This document shows positions 63,233 through 64,000 of a stretch of 64,000 nt of DNA, piece after piece. The notes below the pieces were generated by a model that worked only from the letters and a program-made list of their open reading frames with translations, was not told where the DNA came from and made no database searches. The translations under genes were made by a program, and so were the position numbers. The DNA comes from Citrobacter freundii (GTDB lineage: Bacteria > Bacteroidota > Bacteroidia > Chitinophagales > Chitinophagaceae), in contig QFQQ01000022.1 of assembly GCA_003243445.1 (NCBI GenBank), forward strand, positions 1 through 64,000. Reading direction: 5' to 3'. Each line of letters begins with the position of its first letter. Position 1 is the first letter of the stretch.

Positions 63233-64000
63233 CTATGCTTCGGTCAATTCATCCCAGGTTGCAGTCAGTGATCGTTGGATACCTTCTCCAACCCATTCTG
63301 TAACACCGGGGATTGAAGTATTCTTTAAAAAGTCTTCTTTTGATTTTCCTGCCTTGATCTCGGCTTCGGTGAAGGCGAGAAGTTTTTCAAAGTAATTTCT
63401 CATGGCAACAATGTCCGGCTTTTTCCCATAGACTTCAAAGCCAGTTGAGGCATGGCCAAACACGAATGTTGTATTGTTGTCGAATGTCTTTTCTGTTTTA
63501 TCCAGAACTTTTACCCAGTTTTTTACGGAAGCTCCTGCTGTACGGTCGATATATGGATAGCGGCGGTTATTGATCAGATCGCCCATATGGACGATGTTGG
63601 CATTTTCAAAATGGATCAACGCATCGCCGTCTGTATGTGCAGGGCCGAAATAACGAAGGGTGATTTTTTCGCCGCCGATATTTTTTGAGATAGTGTCGGT
63701 GAATGTTTGATCCGGGAAAAGTTGTTTGTCTTCCGATTTTTGCGCTGCCGCCACTTTTTGCTGATTCTTTAATGAGTTGCTGTGCGCAAGTACGTGTGGT
63801 GTTAATCCTTTGAAAGAAATATTCCCCCCTGTATGATCGCCGTGGTGGTGCGTATTGATCAGGAGTGCAAAAGGTTGGGTGGAGCGTTTTTTCATTTCGC
63901 CGATCAGGTGATTAGCCTGTTCCGGGAACTCTGTATCTACCACTACGGTCCCTTCTTTTGAAAGATAGAATAAGATGGTCCCGCCTCTTTCAGTGAACAC
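63233..64000 (-). CDS. Metallo-beta-lactamase-fold hydrolase, 5' end outside window
   Basis: At least 255 residues; the frame is open to the window edge, so the N terminus (and probably a signal peptide) is missing. The zinc motif is INTHHHGDHTGGN; further ligands are His in YFGPAHTDGDALIHF and Asp/His in VHMGDLINNRRYP and VFGHAS. This fits MBL-fold hydrolases near the class B3 and quinoprotein-relay types. The substrate is unknown; beta-lactamase activity should not be assumed. Confidence 0.9.
   Translation of the reverse strand: MFTERGGTILFYLSKEGTVVVDTEFPEQANHLIGEMKKRSTQPFALLINTHHHGDHTGGNISFKGLTPHVLAHSNSLKNQQKVAAAQKSEDKQLFPDQTFTDTISKNIGGEKITLRYFGPAHTDGDALIHFENANIVHMGDLINNRRYPYIDRTAGASVKNWVKVLDKTEKTFDNNTTFVFGHASTGFEVYGKKPDIVAMRNYFEKLLAFTEAEIKAGKSKEDFLKNTSIPGVTEWVGEGIQRSLTATWDELTEA

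Noticed and set aside
63233..64000. MBL-fold gene as an antibiotic resistance beta-lactamase
   Set aside because: Motifs fit the broad MBL hydrolase fold; nothing in sequence or context shows beta-lactam activity.

Overview
The window looks like chromosomal DNA of a Bacteroidota bacterium, most likely a Chitinophagaceae-type relative. Grounds are the protein families (DUF1573 pairs, ECF-like sigma with a FecR-like partner, DUF4254 next to glycosyltransferase 9, a YXWGXW-rich exported protein, a fused E1 alpha/beta dehydrogenase), weak Shine-Dalgarno signals, many TTG/GTG starts and a tRNA without encoded CCA. The genus assignment is inference. No rRNA, CRISPR array, prophage or intact insertion sequence was seen.

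Layout. 1-2200: a Gfo/Idh/MocA oxidoreductase and a small cupin. 2204-9227 (minus): a five-gene signalling operon, REC-histidine kinase, a 1200-residue CHASE3/GAF hybrid kinase with three receivers, a single receiver, CheR and CheB, with no chemoreceptor or CheA. 9443-10899: a LacI-type regulator and a small membrane protein. 11159-19832 (plus): an exported amidohydrolase, an AraC regulator, a complete RND efflux set (adaptor, pump, TolC) and a TetR regulator, closed by a strong terminator. 20037-20670 (minus): a degenerate array of tRNA-Met and GIY-YIG endonuclease copies. Remnants of a GIY-YIG gene seem to flank the efflux block, which may therefore be an inserted island. 20764-37995: mixed metabolism and transport (aminotransferase, DUF1573 pair, fused E1 dehydrogenase, TRIC-like channel, PhzF, YebC, APC, DAACS and MFS transporters, DedA, GT9/DUF4254) ending in a truncated ECF sigma with a small partner. 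38371-51827: ABC-F ATPase, DnaJ protein, dienelactone hydrolase, YXWGXW protein, ABC exporter, lipoprotein, MFS, old yellow enzyme, FMN reductase and a CvpA-CAP fusion. 52234-64000: aldo/keto reductase, AEC and bile-acid-type carriers, hydrolases, cyanophycinase-like peptidase, gcvP, a cysteine-cluster protein, a proline-iminopeptidase-like lipoprotein and a metallo-beta-lactamase-fold protein cut by the window edge.

The most unusual feature is not a gene. The spacers hold families of short imperfect tandem repeats with strict periods of 7 nt (GATGNTC type, GACCRCN type, AAAAGTA type), 9 nt (AACCTCTGG type) and 10 nt. They are usually arranged as two inverted arms around a unique loop, one family per spacer. 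Nonamer arrays start directly at stop codons and can run into coding sequence, where they encode tripeptide repeats; heptamer arrays stay outside genes. They occur in tandem, divergent and convergent spacers, so they are not simply terminators. The second notable item is the tRNA-Met/terminator/GIY-YIG module present in three states of decay, bounded by a 33-bp direct repeat that carries a 14-bp palindrome.
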